Assembly (NCBI GenBank): GCA_937139405.1
Contig: CAKZPV010000031.1
Location: 124,001 to 188,000, forward strand
DNA length: 64,000 bases
From: an uncultured Nitrospirota bacterium
Lineage (GTDB): Bacteria > Nitrospirota > Nitrospiria > Nitrospirales > UBA8639
Direction of reading: 5' to 3'
Within the stretch, counting starts at the first letter, position 1. Each line of letters opens with the position of its first letter. Of the stretch, positions 46,643-55,052 are shown in pieces. Made by a program: the position numbers and the translations under genes. The notes under the pieces were generated by a model. It was given only the letters and a program-made list of their open reading frames with translations, ran no database searches and was not told where the DNA came from.

Positions 46643-47638
46643 TCATCGGCGTAGTCCCTCCAGTACCGCAGCGGCCAACAAAGGAACCATCAACTCATGA
46701 TGTCCGATTAAGTTATAGCCTTTCCCGCCCTTCTGGGTCGGACGTTTCACAACATTCGTTAATGGCCGATAGTGCGGGAGAAAGTCCATATTCACCGTCG
46801 TAATACGTTTGAGCTGGCGCCCGAGGTTCCGGCCTAAAGTCACGGTTTTCAAAAAGACCTCAGGCAAAAACACGGCCGAACCCAGATTGATATACACGCC
46901 ACCTTCCATCTGTGAGACCACTGCGGTCAACTTGCGAAAATCCAATAAGGAACTGCCGCCGATGGCTTCGCCATTTGCAATAGGATGCATATGAATGATG
47001 TCTGTCCCGATAGCCACATGAACGGTAACAGGAATACCCAACTGAACACCGGTGGCAAGCAAGCTTGAGCGTCGATGGGGAAACAGTTTAGGACGTGAGG
47101 TGATATAGCGACCAACCGCCTCGCCCAACCCTAATCCCTTCTGCCACCCGTCCACCATGGCCTCATTGAGAATACGCCCCGTATCCTCCGCCATACCAAA
47201 CCGTCCAGAGTCAATTTCAGCTTCGACTTCTTCCGAGGTCTGTCCGTGATACGCTAATTCAAAGTCATGAATCACCACCGCACCGTTCACCGCAACCGCC
47301 GTGATCACTTCTTTACGCATCAGATCAACAAGGATAGGATTCAGCCCAACTTTTGTAGGATGAGCACCCATTCCCAAGATCACCGGTTTCCCGCGTTGGC
47401 GGGCTGTCACAATAGCCGAGACCACTGATTTAAAGGTCTGCCCGGCTAAGATATCAGGAAGGGTTTGAAGAAATTTCTGAAACGAGCCACTCCGACGCCA
47501 GGGCGTTGCACCATCAGCCACCTTTACTTTGGAATGACGGGTACGAAGGGGATAGGTGCGCAGCCGAGCAAGATTCAGCTTTGGCCCAATCGGGAAAGGA
47601 AATGGTTTAGACTTGATCGCCAAATAATCGCTCTTCAA
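46643..47638 (-). CDS. Conserved protein of unknown function, GmhA-linked (deoxyhypusine-synthase-like?)
   Basis: The 331-residue frame has a TTG at its start, overlapping the gmhA 3' end by 32 bases, with no ATG before the conserved part. The body contains VILGMGAHPTKVGLNPIL, AVAVNGAVVIHDFELAYHG and VYINLGSAVFLPEVF. A NAD-dependent deoxyhypusine-synthase-like fold is suggested by the NGAxxxHDxE stretch, but this is a weak resemblance. Overlap with gmhA suggests shared regulation and perhaps a role in heptose or LPS metabolism. Confidence 0.6.
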   Translation of the reverse strand: MKSDYLAIKSKPFPFPIGPKLNLARLRTYPLRTRHSKVKVADGATPWRRSGSFQKFLQTLPDILAGQTFKSVVSAIVTARQRGKPVILGMGAHPTKVGLNPILVDLMRKEVITAVAVNGAVVIHDFELAYHGQTSEEVEAEIDSGRFGMAEDTGRILNEAMVDGWQKGLGLGEAVGRYITSRPKLFPHRRSSLLATGVQLGIPVTVHVAIGTDIIHMHPIANGEAIGGSSLLDFRKLTAVVSQMEGGVYINLGSAVFLPEVFLKTVTLGRNLGRQLKRITTVNMDFLPHYRPLTNVVKRPTQKGGKGYNLIGHHELMVPLLAAAVLEGLRR

Positions 47639-48188
47639 TTAATTCGCACAAGACATGTCCAAGTGTCATATGGCATTCCTGAATACGCGCAGTCACCGAA
47701 GAAGGCACAGTGAAACAATAGTCCACCACATCGGCCAACTTTCCACCTCCGGCGCCAGTCCACCCTACCGTCACCAACCCACGTTCATGGGCCGCTTCTA
47801 CGCCACGAATGACATTTAAAGAATTCCCGCTTGTGCTGAGAGCAATGGCCACATCGCCTTTTCGGCCATGTGCGCGAATTTGACGTGCGAAAATATCAGC
47901 AAAATCGTAATCATTCGCGATACATGTCACAGCAGCCATATCGGTGGCTAACGCAAGAGCGGGCAAGGGCTCTCGGTCTCGACGATACCGCCCGACAAAC
48001 TCCGCCGCAATGTGAGAAGCATCGGAGGCACTACCACCATTCCCAAACAACATGACTTTTTTAGAATCATGGAAAGCTCGAATCATCAGTTGTCCAATTT
48101 CCACCACACTTTCGGCATGTGTGCGAATGAAATTATTTTTGACATCCGCGCTGGTTTCAAACGCCTCAATGACATCTTCGATTTCCAT
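47607..48188 (-). CDS. gmhA: Phosphoheptose isomerase GmhA (SIS domain)
   Basis: This enzyme converts sedoheptulose 7-phosphate to D-glycero-D-manno-heptose 7-phosphate for LPS core heptose. The 193 residues contain the SIS signature KVMLFGNGGSASDASHIAAEF (shortened here to its core GNGGSASDASH), VGRYRRDREPLPALALATD, IALSTSGNS and the family ending EERLF. No other heptose genes are nearby apart from the overlapping uncharacterised gene at its 3' end. Confidence 0.93.
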   Translation of the reverse strand: MEIEDVIEAFETSADVKNNFIRTHAESVVEIGQLMIRAFHDSKKVMLFGNGGSASDASHIAAEFVGRYRRDREPLPALALATDMAAVTCIANDYDFADIFARQIRAHGRKGDVAIALSTSGNSLNVIRGVEAAHERGLVTVGWTGAGGGKLADVVDYCFTVPSSVTARIQECHMTLGHVLCELIEERLFGDQV

Positions 48189-48313
48189 AGCGCACAGATC
48201 TTAGCAGGATGGCACTCAGATTTCACATGCCAGCAGAATGGAATACAAGAATAACCACACTCACACTAAGATTTCTTGCTGGTCCCATGAACCGATGATA
48301 TAGTTCAGCCATT

Positions 48314-49558
48314 GTGAGTGCCTACCTACCCACCAAAGCACTCCTGCTCGCCGTCCAATCTGATCCCGCCCCCGCGATTGCCATCTTGAGAAAACTCAAC
48401 CCGGAAATGGTCTGTTTTTTCCTGGAGGAATCTTGCAAACACGTGGTGGAATCCGACATACACCCTGCCCTCTCTCAGATGCCTCAACGCTGGGATTGGA
48501 TTCTCACGGCAGATTCAAAAAATTTACCCACCTGTCACAAAACCTTGGCGCAAGCGTTGAGCCCTCTTCTCAGCCAATGGAACGTCACCTCAGGAGAGCT
48601 GACTATTGATTTAAGCGGTGCTTCTCCAGCCATGGCATCAGCGATGACTCTTGTGGGCTTTCCATTTTCCACGCAAGCATGCTTAGACCCAGGCATCCCA
48701 TTCAATGTGGAGACAACAGAATCTTCTCCTCAGCAGGACACCTCAGAAAATCCGTGGGATGAAGAGGCCCCAAGATTTCGCCAAGACGCCTGTCACGCCT
48801 TCAATCAAGGCTGGCTTGAAGCATCGGCCCATACCTTTCGCCTCTTAGAACACCGAGTCAGTGGAGGCTCGAAACCACTATATCGTGCCTTGGCAGATGT
48901 CGCATTAGGCTATGGCCTTTGGGAACAATTCCAATACCGTCCAGCTTGGGACAAGCTCAAAAGCAGCATCAAAGCGTTAGAGCTAGCTTCCGTGTGGGGT
49001 GGGCCGCCAGGAATGGACCATGTCATCAACTCTCTCAAAAACAATCTACGGTTTTTGGAGTCCATTGTCCTAGATCCCAAGGATATTAAACGCTCACTCG
49101 CGCTGGACCTCCTAGCCTGGGCAAAAAGACGAGAAGACCGGGGACGAGAGGTAGAGATGGCAACTCGCGTCCTCTTTCGCGCATTAGAAGCTGCCGCGCA
49201 ATATGAATTATTTCAGCACTATCAATTGAAAAGTTGGGACATCTCTATCGAACAGCTCCCAACAGACATGCAAGAAAACTGTCGGACTTGCTACTTAAAC
49301 GAAATTGATGGGAAATATCGTTTGCCACTTCTCGCGCAATTTGAAGCGTTAGCAAGATTAGACAACCCCATGGGCCTACGCTTTAAAACAGAATGGTCAA
49401 AAATGAAGTCGTTATTCGACGCCGCAGATCACGCCATCCTCGGATATGGATTTGAATCGCTGAAAGCTGAACGATTTCATCAATTATTTGAGTTAGCCTT
49501 AAAATTGACCAGCATCCCAACTTCAGACCTTCCCGTCTTTCCAACATTGAAGCTCTAA
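48314..49558 (+). CDS. Csm6-like CARF-HEPN protein (TIGR02710 family), motifs decayed
   Basis: The GTG start gives 414 residues. The N-terminal CARF-like domain (1 to about 140) has ALLLAVQSDPAPAIAIL and, at the ligand motif, TIDLSGASP (residues 97-105), where the family has a DxTGGTK-type signature. A helical region (about 150-300) has DLLAWAKRRED and MATRVLFRALEAAAQYELF, the best family match. The C-terminal HEPN segment reads ADHAILGYGF (371-380), where active relatives have RNxSxLAHG, so both the catalytic Arg and His are replaced. There is no CRISPR array or other cas gene in the window. Function is probably not ring-nucleotide-activated RNase activity. Confidence 0.8.
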   Translation: MSAYLPTKALLLAVQSDPAPAIAILRKLNPEMVCFFLEESCKHVVESDIHPALSQMPQRWDWILTADSKNLPTCHKTLAQALSPLLSQWNVTSGELTIDLSGASPAMASAMTLVGFPFSTQACLDPGIPFNVETTESSPQQDTSENPWDEEAPRFRQDACHAFNQGWLEASAHTFRLLEHRVSGGSKPLYRALADVALGYGLWEQFQYRPAWDKLKSSIKALELASVWGGPPGMDHVINSLKNNLRFLESIVLDPKDIKRSLALDLLAWAKRREDRGREVEMATRVLFRALEAAAQYELFQHYQLKSWDISIEQLPTDMQENCRTCYLNEIDGKYRLPLLAQFEALARLDNPMGLRFKTEWSKMKSLFDAADHAILGYGFESLKAERFHQLFELALKLTSIPTSDLPVFPTLKL

Positions 49559-49987
49559 GTGGGTAAACACAAACCCATGGAAGTGCGGATTTATTATGAA
49601 GACACTGATTGTGGTGGCGTCGTCTACTACGCCAATTACCTCAAGTATTTTGAACGTGCTCGCACGCACTGTCTTGAAGAACATGGGCTGTCTGTGAGTG
49701 AGCTTATTCAGGAGGGAACGGAATTTCGTGTGACCAAAGCTGAACTGGCCTATCGATCTGCCGCCGTGCATGGCGAAATGTTGGTGGTGGAAACAATCGT
49801 CTCGGCCAGTCGCCGTGCATCGATAATCTTTTCTCATGTCATTCGAGAACGCTCAAGCCAGCGTCTTGTCGTCGAAGGCTCAGCCACCCTCGTGACCGTC
49901 GATTCTCAGGGCAAGATCACACGCATCCCTCCACCGATCTTAGAAGCCTTGAATATCTCAACAAATTCTCCCCCTTCCTCAAAATAA
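49559..49987 (+). CDS. ybgC: Acyl-CoA thioesterase YbgC
   Basis: This hotdog-fold thioesterase of the Tol-Pal-associated YbgC family has 142 residues from a GTG immediately after the previous stop. An ATG at 49577 is also possible. The signature VRIYYEDTDCGGVVYYANYLKYFERAR (its core EDTDCGGVVYYANYLKYF) is intact, with catalytic Asp in EDTD. A conserved late GEMLVVETIV completes the fold. Usually ybgC lies beside tolQ-tolR-tolA, but here it is between the Csm6-like gene and lipB. Confidence 0.9.
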   Translation: MGKHKPMEVRIYYEDTDCGGVVYYANYLKYFERARTHCLEEHGLSVSELIQEGTEFRVTKAELAYRSAAVHGEMLVVETIVSASRRASIIFSHVIRERSSQRLVVEGSATLVTVDSQGKITRIPPPILEALNISTNSPPSSK

Positions 49988-50011
49988 ACTCCTGTGCTTC
50001 TTTAAACTGGC

Positions 50012-50701
50012 GTGCCACCAAACTTTTCAATAAACGGAAAATTACTTTCCATACCTATCTTATCCTTTGCCGAATCTTTAGAACTACAACAAACCCTAGT
50101 CAGACAACGAGCCGGTGAACAACAACGAGACACCCTAATCCTCACCGAGCATGAACCGGTGCTCACATTAGGTCGGACCACAAAACCCGAACATTGGGAA
50201 CCACATTGGCAAAAACTACAAGCCAAGGGAATTTCCCTGCATCAGACAAATCGAGGCGGCTCGGTCACCTATCACGGGCCAGGCCAAATAATTGGCTATC
50301 CAATTTTACGATTGCGAAACTTCTGCCCAGGCCCAAAGATCTACGTGCAAAAATTGGAGGAAGTATTAATCAGAACACTAGAAGAATGGGGAATTGTAGG
50401 ATGTCGGCATGAGTCATTTAGAGGAGTATGGGTGAAGCATGGGGCGGGTCAATTAGAAAAAATCGCATCTATCGGCGTGCGCATCTCAAAAGGCATTACC
50501 ATGCATGGTTTCGCCCTCAATGTGAACCTAGATCTTCAGCCCTTTTCGCTCCTCACCCCCTGCGGAATTGAAAACTGCAAAGTAACATCGATGAAAAAAA
50601 TTCTTAATAAACAAGTGGATAGTGGACTTGTACGAAAGCGCCTAGCGACTAATTTTGCTGAAATCTTCAATTTAGAATGGAACGAACTGAAATCGGAATA
50701 A
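50012..50701 (+). CDS. lipB: Octanoyl-[acyl carrier protein]-protein octanoyltransferase LipB
   Basis: This enzyme transfers octanoyl groups from ACP to lipoyl domains, the first step of lipoate synthesis. The GTG start (MPPNFSING) gives 229 residues. Signatures include RGGSVTYHGPGQIIGYPI (core GGSVTYHGPGQ), GVWVKHGAGQLEKIASIGVRI (core KIASIGVRI), GITMHGFALNVN and the Cys in TPCGIENCKV. A lipA gene is not in the window. Confidence 0.96.
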   Translation: MPPNFSINGKLLSIPILSFAESLELQQTLVRQRAGEQQRDTLILTEHEPVLTLGRTTKPEHWEPHWQKLQAKGISLHQTNRGGSVTYHGPGQIIGYPILRLRNFCPGPKIYVQKLEEVLIRTLEEWGIVGCRHESFRGVWVKHGAGQLEKIASIGVRISKGITMHGFALNVNLDLQPFSLLTPCGIENCKVTSMKKILNKQVDSGLVRKRLATNFAEIFNLEWNELKSE

Positions 50702-50877
50702 AACCAAGAATATGGCATTCCAAGACTTGACCCCAAATATTGGCTTTATAGTGAAGATTTAGTCAGGATCGGCTTCCCTTTGGAAATATAGGGAATTGCC
50801 TTGCGGGAATCGTTATTGGTGCATGGATTATCGAATGGAAATACCCAATCCTTTATTCAATTACTTTTTTTGCTTCA

Positions 50878-51837
50878 TTAAGTTCGGAGCTTCATTACAT
50901 TTTGGGTGGCAACGCTAAGGGTTCCACTGTTGCGCGGCACCTTTTCGATTTGTGTTTCGATTCGAAACTTTGAATTCTTACTGACAAATCTAGAAACCCA
51001 GTCATGATTGTCACGATAAAAAACTACTGACTCTGCACAGCGTACGATAAGTTTGTTAATTAAATGAACCTCTTTACGGTTTAGCTTACGACGGCTGTAT
51101 TCAAAGTTTGAAAAGGATAAGTCCTTTTGGGCTTTATCGCGAAAGGGATCAGGGCATATTCTTATCGCAAGATTCGGCGAAAGCGGAATGATCTTGTTTC
51201 GGATAGAAGAGTGGCTACCCATTTCAAAAGCGATAGGAAAGTCACTCGTGAAAAAGGCACTATCGTCAAAGGGATTAAGTAAAACTTCCCACCTGAAGTT
51301 TCCAAAAGTAGTTATTAATTCCATTATATTGCCAATTCCCAATGCTTGAGAGTATTTGGGGTCAACTTTGATAACAACTTTTCCATCATCAAGAAGTTCC
51401 GTGAGATTTTTTCCACCAAGTCCAGGGGGAGGCTTAGAAATCACCCCTTGTTTATCAAGAATTCGAGCACACTCTTCAAGTGAGGACTTTAAGGGAGGAG
51501 AAAAAATTCGTATGCCGGCTGGCGAACAGACAAGAACATATGAGACAAACCCAGCGACCGTGTAAATGCAATCATTATCGATATGGCCTTCTCCTATCTG
51601 TTTGAGGGTCGGGTTATACTTTGGCTCAATACATTTTAGAAATTCTTCAACTTCACGATCTTCGCGTAGGTATGAGTTGGTATTCCCATCTTCAATCCGA
51701 CATATAGATTGAGCATTGGGAGTGAATGAGTTCAGATCGTTCTTTCGGATGGCATACATCAGTCCAGCAAGACTGGGGGAATAGAAGTTTTTGAGATAAA
51801 CCTGAGACACAAAGTGGTCAAGAGGCACAACATGCAT
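50878..51837 (-). CDS. DUF4238 domain protein
   Basis: The 319 residues start MHVVPLDHFVSQVYLKNFYSP, the family's H-F-x-P/Y-L-x-F opening pattern. The middle is helical, and the late FFTSDFPIAF block is the conserved DUF4238 motif. Tryptophan, Phe and Tyr are frequent. The family is widespread in accessory genomes but has no assigned biochemical role. The gene is alone between lipB and a repeat-rich gap, with base composition poorer in GC than its neighbours, consistent with acquisition. Confidence 0.8.
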   Translation of the reverse strand: MHVVPLDHFVSQVYLKNFYSPSLAGLMYAIRKNDLNSFTPNAQSICRIEDGNTNSYLREDREVEEFLKCIEPKYNPTLKQIGEGHIDNDCIYTVAGFVSYVLVCSPAGIRIFSPPLKSSLEECARILDKQGVISKPPPGLGGKNLTELLDDGKVVIKVDPKYSQALGIGNIMELITTFGNFRWEVLLNPFDDSAFFTSDFPIAFEMGSHSSIRNKIIPLSPNLAIRICPDPFRDKAQKDLSFSNFEYSRRKLNRKEVHLINKLIVRCAESVVFYRDNHDWVSRFVSKNSKFRIETQIEKVPRNSGTLSVATQNVMKLRT

Positions 51838-52142
51838 TCCTTTCCTGAAATATGCTGGAGGGATTTTAACAAATCGAATACATGGCAGGCTGATTCATTG
51901 ATATATTGATCTTAACTGGAGAAGTCTGGCGGCAAAGACCTAATCAACCGAAGGAGATGACAACAAATGATTGGAAGTAGGTTCTAAGCAAACTCAAAAG
52001 AAGCGCATTCGACTAATAGGGAAACTTCTATATTGCTTGGAAGAGATGAAGAGAAAGGTCTCCAAATTATGAAAATGAGCTTAATAGAGATTTTTCTCAA
52101 AACCGCAGGTTGGCGAGAATTGGGGGTCTAGTCTTGCAATAC

Positions 52143-52361
52143 CATGTTATATTTCTTTTTTAACGACGCCTGCTGACTGGCCTCTTGGTCGGACGCTCCC
52201 ATCTCTATGCAGACCTTGTCTGAGCACAGCGAGTTGGTCTGCCCTCCTCAATCTCGCGTCGGACGTATACGATTTGGCCAGGCTGGGCGTCAATGGCTTT
52301 GTTTACTTTCGCCGAAACGAAAGTAGATCGGCTGCCGGGCCGAAACCCGGCATTTACTAGG
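52143..52361 (+). repeat. Dispersed intergenic repeat, copy B
   Basis: This copy starts ATGTTATATTTCTT, then GACGCCTGCTG (52165), GAGTTGGTCTGCC, GGGCGTCAATGGCTTTG, the inverted repeat CTTTCGCCGAAACGAAAG and the CTGCCGGGCCGAAACCCGGC hairpin near its end. It lines up block by block with copy C at 53280-53499 and with copy A at 22322-22512 (opposite strand). The gap 51838-52453 holds no gene otherwise, just AT-rich sequence before the copy. Confidence 0.85.
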
Positions 52362-52453
52362 AATGTGATCAATCTTCAGTTGAAGCAATAAATATTTGAA
52401 GCAAGCAGAATAGGTTGCAGTCGAACAAAAAAGAAGCAGTTTTTGAAATAACA

Positions 52454-53188
52454 CTAGATCCCCCATCCCCCACTAAGATGCAAATTCGCCCCCGTCACAT
52501 ACCGAGCGTCATCGGAGAGAAAATACCTCACAGCTTGCACGGTATCTTGAACCCCTCCGATATAGCCAGCAGGAATTTTCTTAGCCATCCCTTCCAATTC
52601 TTCAGGCGGGGCACTTCCAGAATCCACAAAACCCGGAGAAATAGCATTCACCGTGATGCCATGGGATGCAAAGAGTTTGGCCAATGTTCTGGTAAGAATG
52701 AGCACGCCGACCTTGGCAATATAATGCGCGGTGACGTGCGTCTGCCCTTCCATTTTATCCGCATTTGCCATACCAAATGAGATTATTCGACCGTATTTTC
52801 TAGATTGCATTCCTGGAGCCACGGCCTTGGCCAGATAAAAAATGGGATCGAGATTATTCGTGAACATTTCCGACCAACCTTCTGGCGTTTCTTCCAATAA
52901 CGATACACGGTGATATGGCCCCGCACCGTTGATGAGTGCATCAATCTGGCCATAGGCTTGTTCGACTTGTTGGACGAGCTTCGTGGCTTCATCAGGTTTT
53001 GAGACATCGCATTGAATGGCCATCGCTTTTCCACCCTGGCCTTCAATCGTGTGTTTGACCTCTTCTGCTTCTTGTTGGCTCGTGCGGTAGCAAATCGCTA
53101 TATCCCATCTGTCTTTGGCAAGATCGAGTGCAACTCCACGCCCAATGCCTCTGGCACCTCCAGTAATTAATGCTACGCGTTCAGGCAT
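52454..53188 (-). CDS. Short-chain dehydrogenase/reductase, atypical active site
   Basis: The 244 residues have the NAD(P)-binding TGGARGIGRG (9-18), CDVSKPDE, NGAGP (in place of NNAG) and LTRTLAKLFASHGITVNAISPGFVD. Near the catalytic position the sequence is TAHYIAKVG. Lys is in place, but four residues before it is His rather than the usual Tyr, and a Tyr lies one position on. The Ser element reads ISFGMANADK. This matches the SDR subgroup with ...AKVG(L/V) and no canonical Tyr. The reaction is unknown. The gene is flanked by direct copies of the intergenic repeat. Confidence 0.85.
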   Translation of the reverse strand: MPERVALITGGARGIGRGVALDLAKDRWDIAICYRTSQQEAEEVKHTIEGQGGKAMAIQCDVSKPDEATKLVQQVEQAYGQIDALINGAGPYHRVSLLEETPEGWSEMFTNNLDPIFYLAKAVAPGMQSRKYGRIISFGMANADKMEGQTHVTAHYIAKVGVLILTRTLAKLFASHGITVNAISPGFVDSGSAPPEELEGMAKKIPAGYIGGVQDTVQAVRYFLSDDARYVTGANLHLSGGWGI

Positions 53189-53279
53189 ATTTTTTCCTCT
53201 TGGTTTTGGAACGATTCCCCATAGAGTATTTTCGTCAGTGAACCTTTATCCCATTTCGAAACAAAACCATGACAAGTCC

Positions 53280-53499
53280 TGTTGTATTTCTTGTGTTTTA
53301 GACTGACGCCTGCTGTTCGGCCTTCGGGATGGACGCTCTTTTGTTTTCTGCGGGCCTTGTTTGAGCATAGCGAGTTGGTCCGCTCTTCTTCTGCGCGGCC
53401 ATCCCTTCAAACATGGCCGAACTGGGCGTCAATGGCTTTGTCTACTTTCGCCGAAACGAAAGTAGATCGGCTGCCGGGCCGAAACCCGGCAACTCTCAG
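53280..53499 (+). repeat. Dispersed intergenic repeat, copy C
   Basis: This copy begins TGTTGTATTTCTTGTG, then GACGCCTGCTGTTCGGCC, GAGTTGGTCCGCTC, GGGCGTCAATGGCTTTG, CTTTCGCCGAAACGAAAG and CTGCCGGGCCGAAACCCGGC. It shares order and orientation with copy B 1.1 kb away, so the two are direct repeats around the SDR gene. No open frame is conserved across the copies. The rest of 53189-53546 holds no gene. Confidence 0.85.
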
Positions 53500-53546
53500 G
53501 AAAATCAATAATGTCCGGATTGAACCATAAAAGATCGCTACATCAT

Positions 53547-54314
53547 TTACTGACGCTGGGCGACACGTTTTTCCAACTCTTGTAACACGTTTTTGGTCCG
53601 GCTAGAAAATGTTTGATTTTTTTTATCTTTGGAGTCATGAATAAACGCCTGAAGGTCCTCAATCGTATCCAGATCACGTAACATCGGTAAAATTTTTATA
53701 GTTAGATTCAGCATCTTGGCTTTTTCATGCGTGAGAGAAAAGACCGTATCTGTAGACCAAGGAACATTTTCAAAGAGTTGCGGGTTAGGCGATCGGAGGC
53801 CAATCAGATAATACCCTCCATCTTCCGTGGGGCCCAAGACCAGGTCATGATCGTTCAGGCTATTGCATGCCGTCGTCAGGAGCGGAGCCGTAATGCCAGG
53901 GATGTCCGTCCCTATGATGATGGCTGACCGATAGGGTGCTCCAAGTGCAGACTGGAAGGCATGCGCCATACGCGCACCAAGATTATCGCCTACTTGATCC
54001 CAGATCGGAATCTTAAAGCGGGTTTTCATCGCACTAAAGAAAGGATGGTCCTGAGTTGGTGATCCTGCCAATATTCGATCACAGCCTTTGAGTGTTTGGC
54101 ATCGTTCAAGAAGATCTAAGACAAGGCTTCCATGAAGACTGGCTGCTTCATCCGGCATGAGAGGCGGGCAGAGTCGTGTTTTAACGTCTCCCGCCACCGG
54201 CGCCTTAGCAAACACGATGAGCGCTGCAGAAGCAGGCGGGGGAGCAGGGTGATTCCGGGCATGGCTTCGCTTCGAAAAATTTGAATGTCTTCTTCGTGAA
54301 GAGTTACCGGACAT
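53547..54314 (-). CDS. TIGR04282-family glycosyltransferase (DUF2064)
   Basis: The start at MSGNSSRRRHSNF gives 255 residues. A longer frame would add a Cys-rich leader with no features. After a basic N-terminal stretch comes ALIVFAKAPVAGDVKTRLCP, the family's opening motif, then IIIGTDIPGITAPLL, LGPTEDGGYYLIGL (with the DGGYxLIG signature) and DLDTIEDL. The family is predicted to make nucleotide-sugar-like linkages. It overlaps the TIGR04283 gene by 11 bases, so they form one operon. The TIGR names refer to arsenosugar biosynthesis, but no arsM or arsS is present. Confidence 0.88.
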   Translation of the reverse strand: MSGNSSRRRHSNFSKRSHARNHPAPPPASAALIVFAKAPVAGDVKTRLCPPLMPDEAASLHGSLVLDLLERCQTLKGCDRILAGSPTQDHPFFSAMKTRFKIPIWDQVGDNLGARMAHAFQSALGAPYRSAIIIGTDIPGITAPLLTTACNSLNDHDLVLGPTEDGGYYLIGLRSPNPQLFENVPWSTDTVFSLTHEKAKMLNLTIKILPMLRDLDTIEDLQAFIHDSKDKKNQTFSSRTKNVLQELEKRVAQRQ

Positions 54315-55002
54315 GGCTATAATACTGGTGAAGACGGTGCGGATCCCATCCCATCCAATATAGAAATCGCAAGGCCCACATTCGCAGAATTGTTCGGAAG
54401 GGACCATATTGTTCCCACCGTCTGAATGAGGTAGTGACGGTGTTTTTGAGGGCCACCACCATACCTTCTCGTTTTAACCGTTGACTAAATTCTAGATCTT
54501 CCATCAGCGGGATATTGGCAAAGCCTCCCATAGATTCGAACACAAGACGACGCACAAACATGGCTTGATCACCGGTACAAATACCTGACAACCGTGAGCG
54601 ATAGTTCATCATACGGCTGATCACCCACGCATAACTTCGATCTTGAGGAAACCGCACATCAAATCGACCGCCAACATGATGATCATTGGACAGCGCCTCC
54701 TGAATGACAATTTTCGCATTGTGCGGCAACTGTGTATCGGCGTGCAAAAAGAGGAGAATGTCTGTCGTGGCCAGCGCAGCCCCCGCATTCATTTGTACGG
54801 CACGTCCTTTCGGTCCAGGAACCACACGACAATGAGAGTGAGATGATGTTTCCAAGAATGTCTTTGCAACCTCTATCGTTCGATCTTGGCTATGACCATC
54901 GACAAGAATAATTTCTTCAAAACCCAATGGCAGAAGTCCCTTAAGCAAAGAGGGGAGTGTCTCCTCTTCATCCAGGACGGGAATAATGACCGCAATGCTC
55001 AT
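54304..55002 (-). CDS. TIGR04283-family glycosyltransferase (GT2 fold)
   Basis: The 232 residues begin with SIAVIIPVLDEEETL, the GT-A opening. They continue with ILVDGHSQDRTIEVAK, LLFLHADTQLP (DxD-type motif HADTQ), MEDLEFSQRLKREG and a C-terminal hydrophobic stretch ILRMWALRFLYWMG that suggests membrane attachment. The sugar donor is unknown. It is paired with the TIGR04282 protein, the usual partner. Confidence 0.9.
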   Translation of the reverse strand: MSIAVIIPVLDEEETLPSLLKGLLPLGFEEIILVDGHSQDRTIEVAKTFLETSSHSHCRVVPGPKGRAVQMNAGAALATTDILLFLHADTQLPHNAKIVIQEALSNDHHVGGRFDVRFPQDRSYAWVISRMMNYRSRLSGICTGDQAMFVRRLVFESMGGFANIPLMEDLEFSQRLKREGMVVALKNTVTTSFRRWEQYGPFRTILRMWALRFLYWMGWDPHRLHQYYSHVR

Positions 55003-55052
55003 TTAGGGTCAACACAAAACAAACAGGAAGCGTGAGAATAGAATGGATTCGC

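Noticed and set aside
48314-49558. Active type III CRISPR accessory system
   Set aside because: No repeat-spacer array or other cas genes found and key residues are missing; kept as orphan homologue instead.
52143-53499. Composite transposon formed by repeat copies B and C
   Set aside because: No transposase and no clear target duplication; the copies are better described as dispersed non-coding repeats.
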